Assembly (NCBI GenBank): GCA_964406465.1
Contig: CAYORT010000001.1
Location: forward strand, 124,001 to 188,000
From: JAHEZL01 sp964406465
GTDB lineage: Bacteria > Bacteroidota > Bacteroidia > Flavobacteriales_C > GCA-002722245
DNA: 64,000 nt
Direction: 5' to 3'
Shown piece by piece: positions 15,629-23,479 of the stretch. The notes beneath the pieces are model-generated. The model had not been told where the DNA came from. It searched no databases and was given only the letters and a program-made list of their open reading frames with translations. Positions within the stretch are counted from its first letter, which is position 1. Each line of letters begins with the position of its first letter. The position numbers and the translations under genes are program-made.

Positions 15629-17896
15629 TTAGTGCTCTCCTAATTTTTGTTGCATATCAATGATGTTTTTTGGTTGTTCTAATTTTTTTGGGGTAACGCA
15701 TTCATAACACCTAAAAGCAATCTTTCTTAACTCCTCCATTCGCTGATTTTCTAATGCGATCGCAGCCTCTCTTTCTTTTTTTAATTGTTCTAGTTTTTTC
15801 AAATTTTCTGCGGCTTCTTGTTGTAGTTTAATTTGTAATAATGCCATTTGCTCTACTTCTTGAATGCGCTGAGTTAAGTCATTGCCCGGACTAAAAGCGC
15901 GCAATCTTTCTTTGATTTCTGATATAGATAGATTTTTCATCTCGATAATAACTTGCTCTGTTTGATAAGGATTGTATCGTTTTTCAAACCACTGGTAGCT
16001 ATCGCCATTTTTACTTATCGCCAAACAATATGTGTTCTCCATTCTTCTTGCTTCCATGGTATTTTCTTTTGGAAATAGCGCTGTACAATTTCCATTAGAA
16101 AGCTGAAGTGGAGTTAAAGTGTTGATGCTGTTCAACCATTGATAGACCTCTGTAGTTCCTACGCCATTGTTCACTTTCATATTAACGTTGTAAACTCCTT
16201 TCGACAGTAAATGCAAGTAAGCATCGATATTTGCCCAGCCAAATTTCGACCATTGAAAGGAATACACATTGCCAGTTGCTACGGTTGATTTAGCCAGCGA
16301 ATTGGCAAGGCTTACTGTATTTATATTTTGTGCGCCCTTTGTTATAGCCTGTAGTTCATTTGTTTTTTTATTTTTCAGTATTGCTGCCAATTCATTTTGA
16401 GCAGCAATTCTTTCATTTCTTTTTTTGATGTAATAGGCTGAAAGCTGTTCTTGGTAAATTTGTGCATCTTTAACATTGGTACATTTTTGCATTGCAAAGT
16501 CTTCAAAAATGATCTGGTCATTCCCATATAGTTTTGAAGCTACAATTGAATCAGAAATGCACAAATCATCTTTTAAATGTTCTATGTAAATGCTAAGCAT
16601 TTCATCACCATTTTCTAGTTTGTGCAGCGCTGCAATGCGGTCTTCAAATTCTTTCGTTGCAACAAATGAATTGTTATATTCTTTAGTCTTTATAGTTTGA
16701 ATGGAAGATGGGTTGATGCCGCAATGCGTGGAATTTTTTGAATCATTTAATGCTGCTTCTGCTTCGGTTAAAACTTGAATATTTCCATATTTTAATGTAT
16801 CTCTTTTGGATTTGTAACCAGAGTTTTGCCTTTTTAATAATGCAACTTTACCTAAATATCTTTCACTATCTAAATTATAATACAAACTATCCACCAACTT
16901 TTTCGTTGCTTTTGTATATCCTTTGTACGGCATAAAACTTTCTACTTTCGCTGCAAATCCATCGGGTAAAAAATCTAAATCATTTAATGGAACATGCACC
17001 AAATATTTTTTCAAAGATTTCGGATTTTCCCAATTCAATTTTCCATTTTCTTGTGTTTTTCCTTCAAACACCATCATGTCTTTTTTCACTTCGTTGGTGG
17101 GCACTTCAATGTAAAGCGGACGAGCCGGATTGATCTTCACTTGCTGGTTGTTGCAAGTTGCATTGATGTGCAACATTCCACCACTTTCCAATAATTTTCC
17201 GTTCGATGTAGTGCCTAAATTATACAATACGATATCTTCTAAAGTGAGTGCTTCAACCAATTCAAATTGAACATTGTCGTTCACGATTTCATTGTTGTCA
17301 TTTATAAAAGCATTGCTCGGAATAATAATCAATGTTCCTTCTTTTCCTTCAATGGTAGCGCCTTCTTTCGGATTCACATTGTAACTTTGAACATCGGGTT
17401 GTACCCATGTTTTTAAGCCATAGAAGTTGAAACAATCACTCACCTTTGGTTCTTCTCCTTTTACTGTTGGTTCGATAAAAAGAGGCAACACATTTTTAGG
17501 TGTAGTAATGGCTTTTGCAATAACTGAATTTGGTGTTGTTTGAGCTTCAACACTTTTGTTTTCTAGTGTTTCAGTTTTCTCTTGTTGAGGTGCATTATTT
17601 TTCTTTTCTTCTTTTGAAAATAGTAAGATAGAGGCAATGATAATAGCTGTTGCAATGAGTCCGCCTGCCAGCCATTTACTCAATTTTACTAATTTGTTGA
17701 AACGTGCTACTTTTTGAATTTCTTTTTTCATACCTATGCGCTGTACAGTGCGCATAATGTCTTTTTGCAAGGCCAATTGCTGTTGTAAATCGGTATCGTT
17801 TAGTAAAGCTTTTTCTAAGTCGAATTTCTCTTGTGCGTTTAATTCTCCGCAAAGATATTTTTCAACCAGTTCTATATTTTGAAGTGAAGTTCTCAT
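15629..17896 (-). CDS. Anti-sigma-factor-like membrane protein with large extracytoplasmic region
   Basis: This 755-residue protein has a cytoplasmic N terminus (ELVEKYLCGELNAQEKFDLE) of the anti-sigma type and one membrane helix at about 74-94 (WLAGGLIATAIIIASILLF). Beyond it lies a long extracytoplasmic region that ends in a coiled coil (about 690-735). It starts six bases after the ECF sigma stop, the usual sigma/anti-sigma order. Residues about 165-290 (from VQSYNVNPKEGATIEGKEG, including GKLLESGG and YIEVPTNEV) closely resemble the lipoprotein at 38248-39270, suggesting a shared sensory or surface domain. The signal it senses is unknown. Its place between the exporter and the remote precursors makes control of the peptide locus possible but unproven. 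Confidence 0.75.
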   Translation of the reverse strand: MRTSLQNIELVEKYLCGELNAQEKFDLEKALLNDTDLQQQLALQKDIMRTVQRIGMKKEIQKVARFNKLVKLSKWLAGGLIATAIIIASILLFSKEEKKNNAPQQEKTETLENKSVEAQTTPNSVIAKAITTPKNVLPLFIEPTVKGEEPKVSDCFNFYGLKTWVQPDVQSYNVNPKEGATIEGKEGTLIIIPSNAFINDNNEIVNDNVQFELVEALTLEDIVLYNLGTTSNGKLLESGGMLHINATCNNQQVKINPARPLYIEVPTNEVKKDMMVFEGKTQENGKLNWENPKSLKKYLVHVPLNDLDFLPDGFAAKVESFMPYKGYTKATKKLVDSLYYNLDSERYLGKVALLKRQNSGYKSKRDTLKYGNIQVLTEAEAALNDSKNSTHCGINPSSIQTIKTKEYNNSFVATKEFEDRIAALHKLENGDEMLSIYIEHLKDDLCISDSIVASKLYGNDQIIFEDFAMQKCTNVKDAQIYQEQLSAYYIKKRNERIAAQNELAAILKNKKTNELQAITKGAQNINTVSLANSLAKSTVATGNVYSFQWSKFGWANIDAYLHLLSKGVYNVNMKVNNGVGTTEVYQWLNSINTLTPLQLSNGNCTALFPKENTMEARRMENTYCLAISKNGDSYQWFEKRYNPYQTEQVIIEMKNLSISEIKERLRAFSPGNDLTQRIQEVEQMALLQIKLQQEAAENLKKLEQLKKEREAAIALENQRMEELRKIAFRCYECVTPKKLEQPKNIIDMQQKLGEH

Positions 17897-17902
17897 AGTG
17901 GC

Positions 17903-18451
17903 TTAGATTTTTGATTTAACATTTGCTGCTGCTTTTATAGCCTGTTCCATACACTTATATTTTTGTGTTTTGGCCGAATTCACCGAAGAGAATTCAAGAG
18001 CTTTTGCTATCATTTCCATCGATTCTTTTTTGAAGTAAAATCGTTCGAAAATTTCGCGGCATTTGTCGGTAATCGAATTCAATACTTTTTCTAAAGCATT
18101 GAATTGTTCTTCTTTTTCAAAATCATAACCCATGTCCTCTTCATTGAGGATGAGTGTGTCACTCCATTCTAATTCATGATATTTATTTTTCTTTTTTAGT
18201 TCGTTTTTCCACAAGAACCTAGCTATGCCGTAAAGGAAAGTTGAAAGTTTTGAGCTGAGTACAAATGATGGGTCGTTCACCTTCTCTATCAATAACAATA
18301 AACTGTCGTGAAAAATTTCTTCGGCTGCCTCTTTATCACCACCCGATGTGGTGATATTGTGCTTAATCTTAGGGAATTCTTTGTAAAGTGCCTTAATGGC
18401 TTTTTCCCTTTCGCCTCGCCTAATAGATGCTATTATTTCGCTGTCTTGCAT
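17903..18451 (-). CDS. ECF-type RNA polymerase sigma factor
   Basis: This 182-residue protein has a region-2 segment (LYKEFPKIKHNI, AAEEIFHDSLLLLIEK, LSTFLYGIARFLWKNELKKK) and a region-4 helix-turn-helix (LEKVLNSITDKCREIFERFYFKKESMEMIAKALEFSS, SAKTQKYKCMEQA). This is the compact two-region form of extracytoplasmic-function sigma factors. It is followed immediately by the membrane anti-sigma gene, which should hold it inactive until a signal arrives. It is divergent from the cupin oxygenase gene. Confidence 0.88.
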   Translation of the reverse strand: MQDSEIIASIRRGEREKAIKALYKEFPKIKHNITTSGGDKEAAEEIFHDSLLLLIEKVNDPSFVLSSKLSTFLYGIARFLWKNELKKKNKYHELEWSDTLILNEEDMGYDFEKEEQFNALEKVLNSITDKCREIFERFYFKKESMEMIAKALEFSSVNSAKTQKYKCMEQAIKAAANVKSKI

Positions 18452-18566
18452 ACTGTTTTTTCTTCTTTATGTAGGCGAAGTGAAAAAGGTAACCAGGTTT
18501 TGTTATTTTTTTTCGACTCACTAAAATACAAAAATAGAATGCAGATATTTTTTTATCTTTCACGCT

Positions 18567-19736
18567 ATGAATTTCGCACAAATAATACATCCCATTTCAG
18601 TTGAAGAATTCTTTCAAGATTATTACGAAAAGAAACCTTTGCATATTGCTAGAAGCAATTCTTCCTACTATCATTCACTTTTGAGTTTGCCTGAAATTGA
18701 TTCTTATTTGCAGCTTAAGCAAACCTTTTCGCCCAATGTGAAAATGGCTTTTCAAGGAAAGGAAGTGTCGCCTTTATTGTTTTGCGACCATGACAATAAA
18801 GTAGCTCCCTTTAAAGCCAATCCGCAAAAAATACTTGGGTTATTCAAGCAAGGCTATACCATCAAGTACGATAAATTGCATCAAACGTATCCTCCACTTG
18901 CGCAAAAGGTTTCGGCGTTAGAACATGAATTAGGAATAAAGATTCGTACCAGCTTGTATCTCACTCCCGAAAATTCACAAGGCTATGGGGTGCACACCGA
19001 TAGACATGATGTTTTAGCCCTTCAGCTCAACGGCACAAAAATTTGGAAGGTGAAGTTTGCAGACGAAATATTGCCATCAGTGTATGATGGAAGTGTGTTG
19101 TCGTCTAATTGGGAGGAAGGAGTTCAAGAAATTCATTTAAAATCAGGCGATTTCTTTTATTGTCCGCGCGGCTTGGCACATGATGTATATACAGCCGACG
19201 AATCTTCCATTCATTATACCTTAGGTTTTCAGCCTATTTATGGTTACAAGGCCTTGGGTGTGATAGGGGATATGGCATATGAAAATCCTTTTTTTAGAAA
19301 AGCATTGCCCAATAATTTGAGCAGTGAAAGCGCTAGAAAAAATTTCGAGATAGAATTTAAAAATGAGTTTAAGAAGCTGATTGATTCTATGGATGTGAAA
19401 GATTTGATTGATAGGAATTCAAAGTTAAATTCGCAATCATTTTTACAATACAAAGAAGACAGGTTTTTTGCCCATTTTTATCAGCCCCACATTAACGATA
19501 CTTTTTGTTGGCGAGACGACATTGATTGGAAACTAACGTTTACAAAGGTTTCGTGTAGAATAGAGGTTGACAATCAAACAAATGATTTTCCTTTCTTAAT
19601 TAAAGACTTTTTATTGTCGAAAGAGAATAAAAAGCAATTTACATTGGTCGATATGAGTGCTGCTTTGAATGAAAAGCAAAAATTGAAACTCATTAAACGC
19701 CTTTTAAAATTGAGGATAGTTGAAGCAAAAAAGTAG
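18567..19736 (+). CDS. JmjC/cupin-4 2-oxoglutarate oxygenase (protein hydroxylase type)
   Basis: This 389-residue member of the ribosomal-oxygenase (YcfD/NO66) cupin group opens with EEFFQDYYEKKPLHIAR. It has the iron-binding HxD in GVHTDRHDVLALQL, the substrate strand GTKIWKV, and the distal His in FFYCPRGLAHDVY. Relatives hydroxylate Arg or His side chains of proteins, and some act on RiPPs. It is convergent with two lasso-like precursor genes that begin about 50 bases beyond its stop, which raises the possibility that it modifies those peptides. A housekeeping role on a ribosomal protein is the alternative. Its length and C-terminal winged-helix-like region fit the family. Confidence 0.82.
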   Translation: MNFAQIIHPISVEEFFQDYYEKKPLHIARSNSSYYHSLLSLPEIDSYLQLKQTFSPNVKMAFQGKEVSPLLFCDHDNKVAPFKANPQKILGLFKQGYTIKYDKLHQTYPPLAQKVSALEHELGIKIRTSLYLTPENSQGYGVHTDRHDVLALQLNGTKIWKVKFADEILPSVYDGSVLSSNWEEGVQEIHLKSGDFFYCPRGLAHDVYTADESSIHYTLGFQPIYGYKALGVIGDMAYENPFFRKALPNNLSSESARKNFEIEFKNEFKKLIDSMDVKDLIDRNSKLNSQSFLQYKEDRFFAHFYQPHINDTFCWRDDIDWKLTFTKVSCRIEVDNQTNDFPFLIKDFLLSKENKKQFTLVDMSAALNEKQKLKLIKRLLKLRIVEAKK

Positions 19737-19761
19737 TCCTTACTTTTTCAAGTTAAGGACT
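19735..19761. terminator. Terminator after the cupin oxygenase gene
   Basis: AGTCCTTA pairs with TAAGGACT around a short loop, directly after the stop, and is followed by ATTTTAATTTTTT. It may serve both the oxygenase and the convergent precursor genes. Confidence 0.65.
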
Positions 19762-19783
19762 ATTTTAATTTTTTAATGAGTAA

Positions 19784-19894
19784 TTAAGATTGTGATTCTC
19801 CATTTTCTCTATTAATCGCTACACCGCTATTTGTTTCATCCATTTCCATTTCAGAAATAACAGGAGTCGACCAAGTTTTTTTATTTGTTTTCAT
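19784..19894 (-). CDS. Lasso-like RiPP precursor peptide 3 (36 aa)
   Basis: The peptide begins MKTNKKTWSTPVISEMEMDE; Thr21-Asn22 follow, then the core SGVAINRENGESQS. It keeps W-x-x-P, Thr ten residues after Pro, the S-G core start, a single Arg in the core and a C-terminal Ser. The ring acceptor would be Glu at core position 8. The core is rich in Asn and Glu and has no aromatic residue. It lies 84 bases downstream of precursor 4 on the same strand, so both may share a transcript. It is about 4 kb from the exporter and convergent with the cupin oxygenase. Confidence 0.83.
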   Translation of the reverse strand: MKTNKKTWSTPVISEMEMDETNSGVAINRENGESQS

Positions 19895-19978
19895 TTTTAT
19901 CGATTTTAATTCAACGAAATTTTAATTTGAAATAAAGCAATCATGATCAAAAACAACCAATAGTAATACGGTGTTTAA

Positions 19979-20086
19979 TCAAGAAATCCATTCACCAGCT
20001 TCACTTGGACCCGTTCTTGTACCTGAATAAGTGGACTCAACTACTAAAGCGCTCATTTGAGGGCAAATCCATTTCTTTTTTTCCAT
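19979..20086 (-). CDS. Lasso-like RiPP precursor peptide 4 (35 aa)
   Basis: The leader is MEKKKWICPQMSALVVESTY and the core SGTRTGPSEAGEWIS. W6-x-x-P9, Thr19 as penultimate leader residue, S-G core start, one Arg in the core and C-terminal Ser match the other precursors. Glu at core position 9 would close the ring, leaving the tail AGEWIS with a Trp, the only core Trp among the four. That Trp is a candidate substrate for the halogenase at the left edge. The leader has a Cys between W and P, unlike the others. The gene is upstream of precursor 3 and downstream of asnS on the same strand. Confidence 0.85.
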   Translation of the reverse strand: MEKKKWICPQMSALVVESTYSGTRTGPSEAGEWIS

Positions 20087-20171
20087 TACTTCAATTTCTT
20101 TGAGGTGAAATTACAACTTATTTACTAAATATTTATGTGTTTCCAATGGAAAAGTTTAAGTAAATGGCAAT

Positions 20172-21620
20172 TTAAAACTCAGCAGTTTTAGGTGCTCTAG
20201 GAAATGGAATAACATCTCTAATATTTCCCATTCCGGTAATAAATAGCATCAATCGTTCAAAACCTAAGCCAAATCCGGCATGCGGAGCTGTTCCAAATCT
20301 TCTGGTGTCTAAATACCACCAAATATCTTTTTCGGGTATATTGAAGCGCTTAACTGCCTCAAGAAGTTTGTCGTAATTCTCTTCGCGCTGAGAACCGCCT
20401 ATGATTTCGCCAATGCCTGGCACTAAAACGTCCATTGCTGCTACAGTTTTTCCATCATCGTTTTGTTTCATGTAGAAGGCTTTTATTTCGCGCGGATAGT
20501 TGGTAACAATCACTGGTTTTTTAAAATGTTTTTCCACCAAATATTTTTCATGCTCGCTTTGCATGTCGAAGCCCCAATTACCAACAGGGTATTGAAATTT
20601 ACCTGTTTTATTGGGCTTAGAGTCTTTTAAAATTTGAACTGCATCGGTATAGGTGATTCTCTCGAAGTTATGCGCCAAAACGAACTCTAGTTTTTGAATC
20701 AAATCCATCTCTTGTCGCTGTTCTTTTGGCTTGTCTTTTTCTTCTTCTAAGAGACGTTGTTTTAAAAATTCAATGTCGTCTCTGTTGTGGTCTAAGGCAT
20801 ATTTTATCAAGTATTTGATAAAATCTTCGGCCAAATCCATGTTTTCTTTGATTTCATTGAAGGCAACTTCTGGTTCTATCATCCAAAATTCTGCTAGGTG
20901 TCGTGAAGTGTTCGAATTTTCAGCTCTAAAGGTGGGGCCAAAAGTGTAAATTTTACCCAAAGCCATTGCCGCTAATTCACCATTCAATTGTCCGGAAACC
21001 GTAAGATTGGTTTCTTTTCCAAAGAAATCTTGTTTGAAATCTACTGTTCCATCGTCTTTTAGTGGCGGATTTTTAGGATCTAGTATGGTTACTCTAAACA
21101 TTTCACCGGCACCTTCACAATCAGAACCAGTGATGATGGGCGTGTGCACATTAAAAAATCCTCTCTCATTGAAGAAATTATGTATGGCGAAGGTCATGGA
21201 GTGACGCAGGCGCAAAACAGCGCTAAAAGTGTTGGTTCGCGGACGCAAATGGCCGATTTCTCTTAAAAACTCTAAAGAGTGTTTTTTTGGTTGTAAGGGG
21301 TATTTCTCAGGGTCGGCCTTTCCCAATACTTCAAAACTATCTACTAAAATTTCAACGGCTTGTCCGCTCCCCGCCGATTGGGCTAATTTACCTGCAACAG
21401 CAATACATGCCCCTACAGAAATATGTTTTGTTTCCTCTGGTTTTACCTTCTCTAAATCTAAAACCGCTTGAATATTGTGGATGGTAGATCCATCATTGAT
21501 AATAATGAATCGATTGCTTCTGAAAAAGCGAACCCAACCCTTTACAATAACATTTTCATTAATGTGGTTGCTCGCTAATATTTGTTTGACATTTGTTGTT
21601 TTCGAAGAGGTTTCACTCAT
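20172..21620 (-). CDS. asnS: Asparaginyl-tRNA synthetase
   Basis: This 482-residue class II enzyme of the AspRS/AsnRS group charges tRNA-Asn. It has an N-terminal OB anticodon-binding domain (VIVKGWVRFFRSNRFIIINDG), motif 2 region FGPTFRAENSNTSRHLAEFWMIEPE and motif 3 GFGLGFERLMLFITGMGNIRDVIPFPR. The FRAENSNTSRHLAEFW signature is of the AsnRS type. It is a housekeeping gene; its position next to the precursor genes may be chance. Confidence 0.96.
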   Translation of the reverse strand: MSETSSKTTNVKQILASNHINENVIVKGWVRFFRSNRFIIINDGSTIHNIQAVLDLEKVKPEETKHISVGACIAVAGKLAQSAGSGQAVEILVDSFEVLGKADPEKYPLQPKKHSLEFLREIGHLRPRTNTFSAVLRLRHSMTFAIHNFFNERGFFNVHTPIITGSDCEGAGEMFRVTILDPKNPPLKDDGTVDFKQDFFGKETNLTVSGQLNGELAAMALGKIYTFGPTFRAENSNTSRHLAEFWMIEPEVAFNEIKENMDLAEDFIKYLIKYALDHNRDDIEFLKQRLLEEEKDKPKEQRQEMDLIQKLEFVLAHNFERITYTDAVQILKDSKPNKTGKFQYPVGNWGFDMQSEHEKYLVEKHFKKPVIVTNYPREIKAFYMKQNDDGKTVAAMDVLVPGIGEIIGGSQREENYDKLLEAVKRFNIPEKDIWWYLDTRRFGTAPHAGFGLGFERLMLFITGMGNIRDVIPFPRAPKTAEF

Positions 21621-21789
21621 AAAGCTTTGATATTAAGGGGTGAAGTTACAAATGAAAAATATTGGCTACGACTTTTTGTGATCGTCTCTCACATGTTTTC
21701 ATTATAGTAATGTTAATTCTTTATGTTTGATTTTTCTGTTTGGCATAATTTTTACTCATTATTTCGCCTAAATCATTAATTTATATTTC

Positions 21790-22368
21790 ATGAAAAAATT
21801 TACACTTGTTCTCTTGGTTTTATGTGCATTTTCCTTTGTTAAAGTTTCAGCGCAAAACAACATTATTCGTTTTTCACCTTTGGCTACTATTAAGTTTAAG
21901 GCAAAACTTCATTACGAAAGAGGTTTAACCGATAAGATTTCTGCTGGAGCAATTGGTTCTTACTTTTTTGGTGCTTATCCTGGTTTTAGAATTGAGCCTT
22001 TTGGTCGCTACTATTTCAGCGATGAAGCTTTAAATGGATTGTACGGTCAGCTTAAAGGTCATTATTCTGCGAACTCAATTACAATCAATACAACTTCTGG
22101 TAACACGGTAGTAAATACATGGACACACTCTTTTTCAGAGTATGGTGTAGCTGTTAACCTTGGATATCAATTTTTGCTTGGAAGAAACGATAACGTAACA
22201 TTTGATATTTTCACTGGTTACCGTTATTCTTCTTTGAAATATATTGATAACGTTGATAGTACCACGCTTACAACTGAAGAATCAGAGAATCAAGCTGCTG
22301 AGTTGGCTTACAGGTTATTGCATTCAAATCTTTTTGATTTTGGATTGTCGGTTGGGTACAAATTTTAG
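21790..22368 (+). CDS. Small outer-membrane beta-barrel protein
   Basis: This 192-residue protein has a signal peptide (MKKFTLVLLVLCAFSFVKVSA, cleavage before QNN). Alternating amphipathic strands follow and the protein ends in FGLSVGYKF, the aromatic C terminus recognised by the BAM machinery. The size suggests an eight-stranded barrel. The family is not recognised beyond a general DUF3575-like or OmpW-like appearance. It has its own terminator downstream and so is probably monocistronic. Confidence 0.7.
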   Translation: MKKFTLVLLVLCAFSFVKVSAQNNIIRFSPLATIKFKAKLHYERGLTDKISAGAIGSYFFGAYPGFRIEPFGRYYFSDEALNGLYGQLKGHYSANSITINTTSGNTVVNTWTHSFSEYGVAVNLGYQFLLGRNDNVTFDIFTGYRYSSLKYIDNVDSTTLTTEESENQAAELAYRLLHSNLFDFGLSVGYKF

Positions 22369-22388
22369 TGCAATTCATTAAGATTAAT

Positions 22389-22418
22389 AAAAGGCTGCTT
22401 ATTAATAAGCAGCCTTTT
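22389..22418 (+). terminator. Rho-independent terminator
   Basis: AAAAGGCTGCTTAT pairs with ATAAGCAGCCTTTT around a very short loop, 20 bases after the barrel gene stop. The T-rich arm continues as TTTTGTATTTTT. Confidence 0.8.
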
Positions 22419-22444
22419 GTATTTTTACACCAAAATATGGTCAA

Positions 22445-23005
22445 ATGATAAGTATAGACGACACCTTAATTTCTGATGATTTGGTCAAAACCCGATTTGT
22501 ATGTGATCTATCGGCATGTAAAGGGGCATGTTGTGTGGAAGGTGATAGCGGCGCTCCCTTGGATGAAGAGGAGTTGGCTATTCTTGATGATATCTATGAA
22601 GAGGTTAAGCCCTATATGGTGCCAGCTGGAATTGAGGTGGTGGAGCAAAATGGCAAGTACAATATAGATAGCGATGGCGATTTTGTTACGCCCTTAGTTA
22701 ATAACAGAGAATGTGCGTATGTTTTTTATGATGAGAAGGGCGCAACTAAGTGCGCCATAGAGAAAGCGTATCTTGATGGTAAAATATCGTTTAAGAAACC
22801 CATTTCCTGTCATTTATTTCCTGTAAGGCTTAATAAATACAGTACTTTCACAGCAGTTAATATTCAGTCTTTAGACATATGTAAGGCGGCGTTTGCTTGT
22901 GGAAATAGATTGCAAGTGCCGGTTTATCAATTTTTAAAAGAACCCTTAATTCGGAAATTTGGAAACGATTGGTTCGAAGCGCTTGATGCTGTAGCCAAAG
23001 ATTAA
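22445..23005 (+). CDS. DUF3109 family Cys-rich protein
   Basis: This 186-residue protein has a Cys cluster near the N terminus (CDLSACKGACC) and further cysteines in NRECAYVF, ATKCAIE, ISCHLFPV and DICKAAFACG. This is the pattern of the DUF3109 family, related to YkgJ-type zinc- or iron-cluster-binding proteins. The biochemical role of the family is not established. It is encoded alone between a terminator and the ribonucleotide reductase leader. Confidence 0.85.
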   Translation: MISIDDTLISDDLVKTRFVCDLSACKGACCVEGDSGAPLDEEELAILDDIYEEVKPYMVPAGIEVVEQNGKYNIDSDGDFVTPLVNNRECAYVFYDEKGATKCAIEKAYLDGKISFKKPISCHLFPVRLNKYSTFTAVNIQSLDICKAAFACGNRLQVPVYQFLKEPLIRKFGNDWFEALDAVAKD

Positions 23006-23479
23006 AGGTTTCGCGACTTATCAACCTAAGTCGTTTAATATTTTCAGTAAACTTTTCCCCCCTTTCGGCAGTTTCATAACTAAATTTAGTGGAGACATTG
23101 GTTAGTCGATTAAATAAGAAAAAATTCTGAGTAATTGGAGTTTTTTGCTGACTAATTTCACTTTCGTTCTTTTTATTTTTCAATTCATCAGCAAAATATG
23201 GTACTTACAATAATTTATTAGTTCTATTGTTTAATGTTTGTTAGTTAAGTATCTTTATTACAGTTACATAAGTGGAATGTTAAAAACTTCATGCCTTTGT
23301 GAAAAACTATGAATTGATAGTCCCATAAATTTTATAAACTTTTGTACTCTGCTTCGGTTAACCATTTACAACTGGTTAATCTTAACTCAAAAACAGTTAC
23401 GCAGTACACAGGAAACGCTCTCTCTTAATAGGGGAGAAAAAGATATAGTCCAATTTATTGAACAGAAAAAGTAAGGGTC
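23006..23479 (+). promoter_or_regulatory. Long intergenic region and structured leader of nrdBA
   Basis: I see no gene in these 474 bases. A promoter is plausible: TTG at 23315-23317, 20-base spacer, then AACTTTTG at 23338-23345. The resulting leader of about 125 bases holds a 9-bp hairpin with arms 23357-23365 and 23374-23382 (loop TTTACAAC). A second hairpin, CTCTCT against GGGGAG, lies at about 23419-23437. Directly after it comes AAGATATAGTCC (23441-23452), a string like the 3' strand of P7 in group I introns, but no convincing full intron core is present. A regulatory RNA for ribonucleotide reductase is the best guess. Confidence 0.5.

Noticed and set aside
23401..23460. A group I intron upstream of nrdB, suggested by AAGATATAGTCC
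   Set aside because: No matching P7 5' strand, P3 or G-binding core could be paired within the expected distance, and nrdB is intact without splicing. Kept only as a leader RNA observation.
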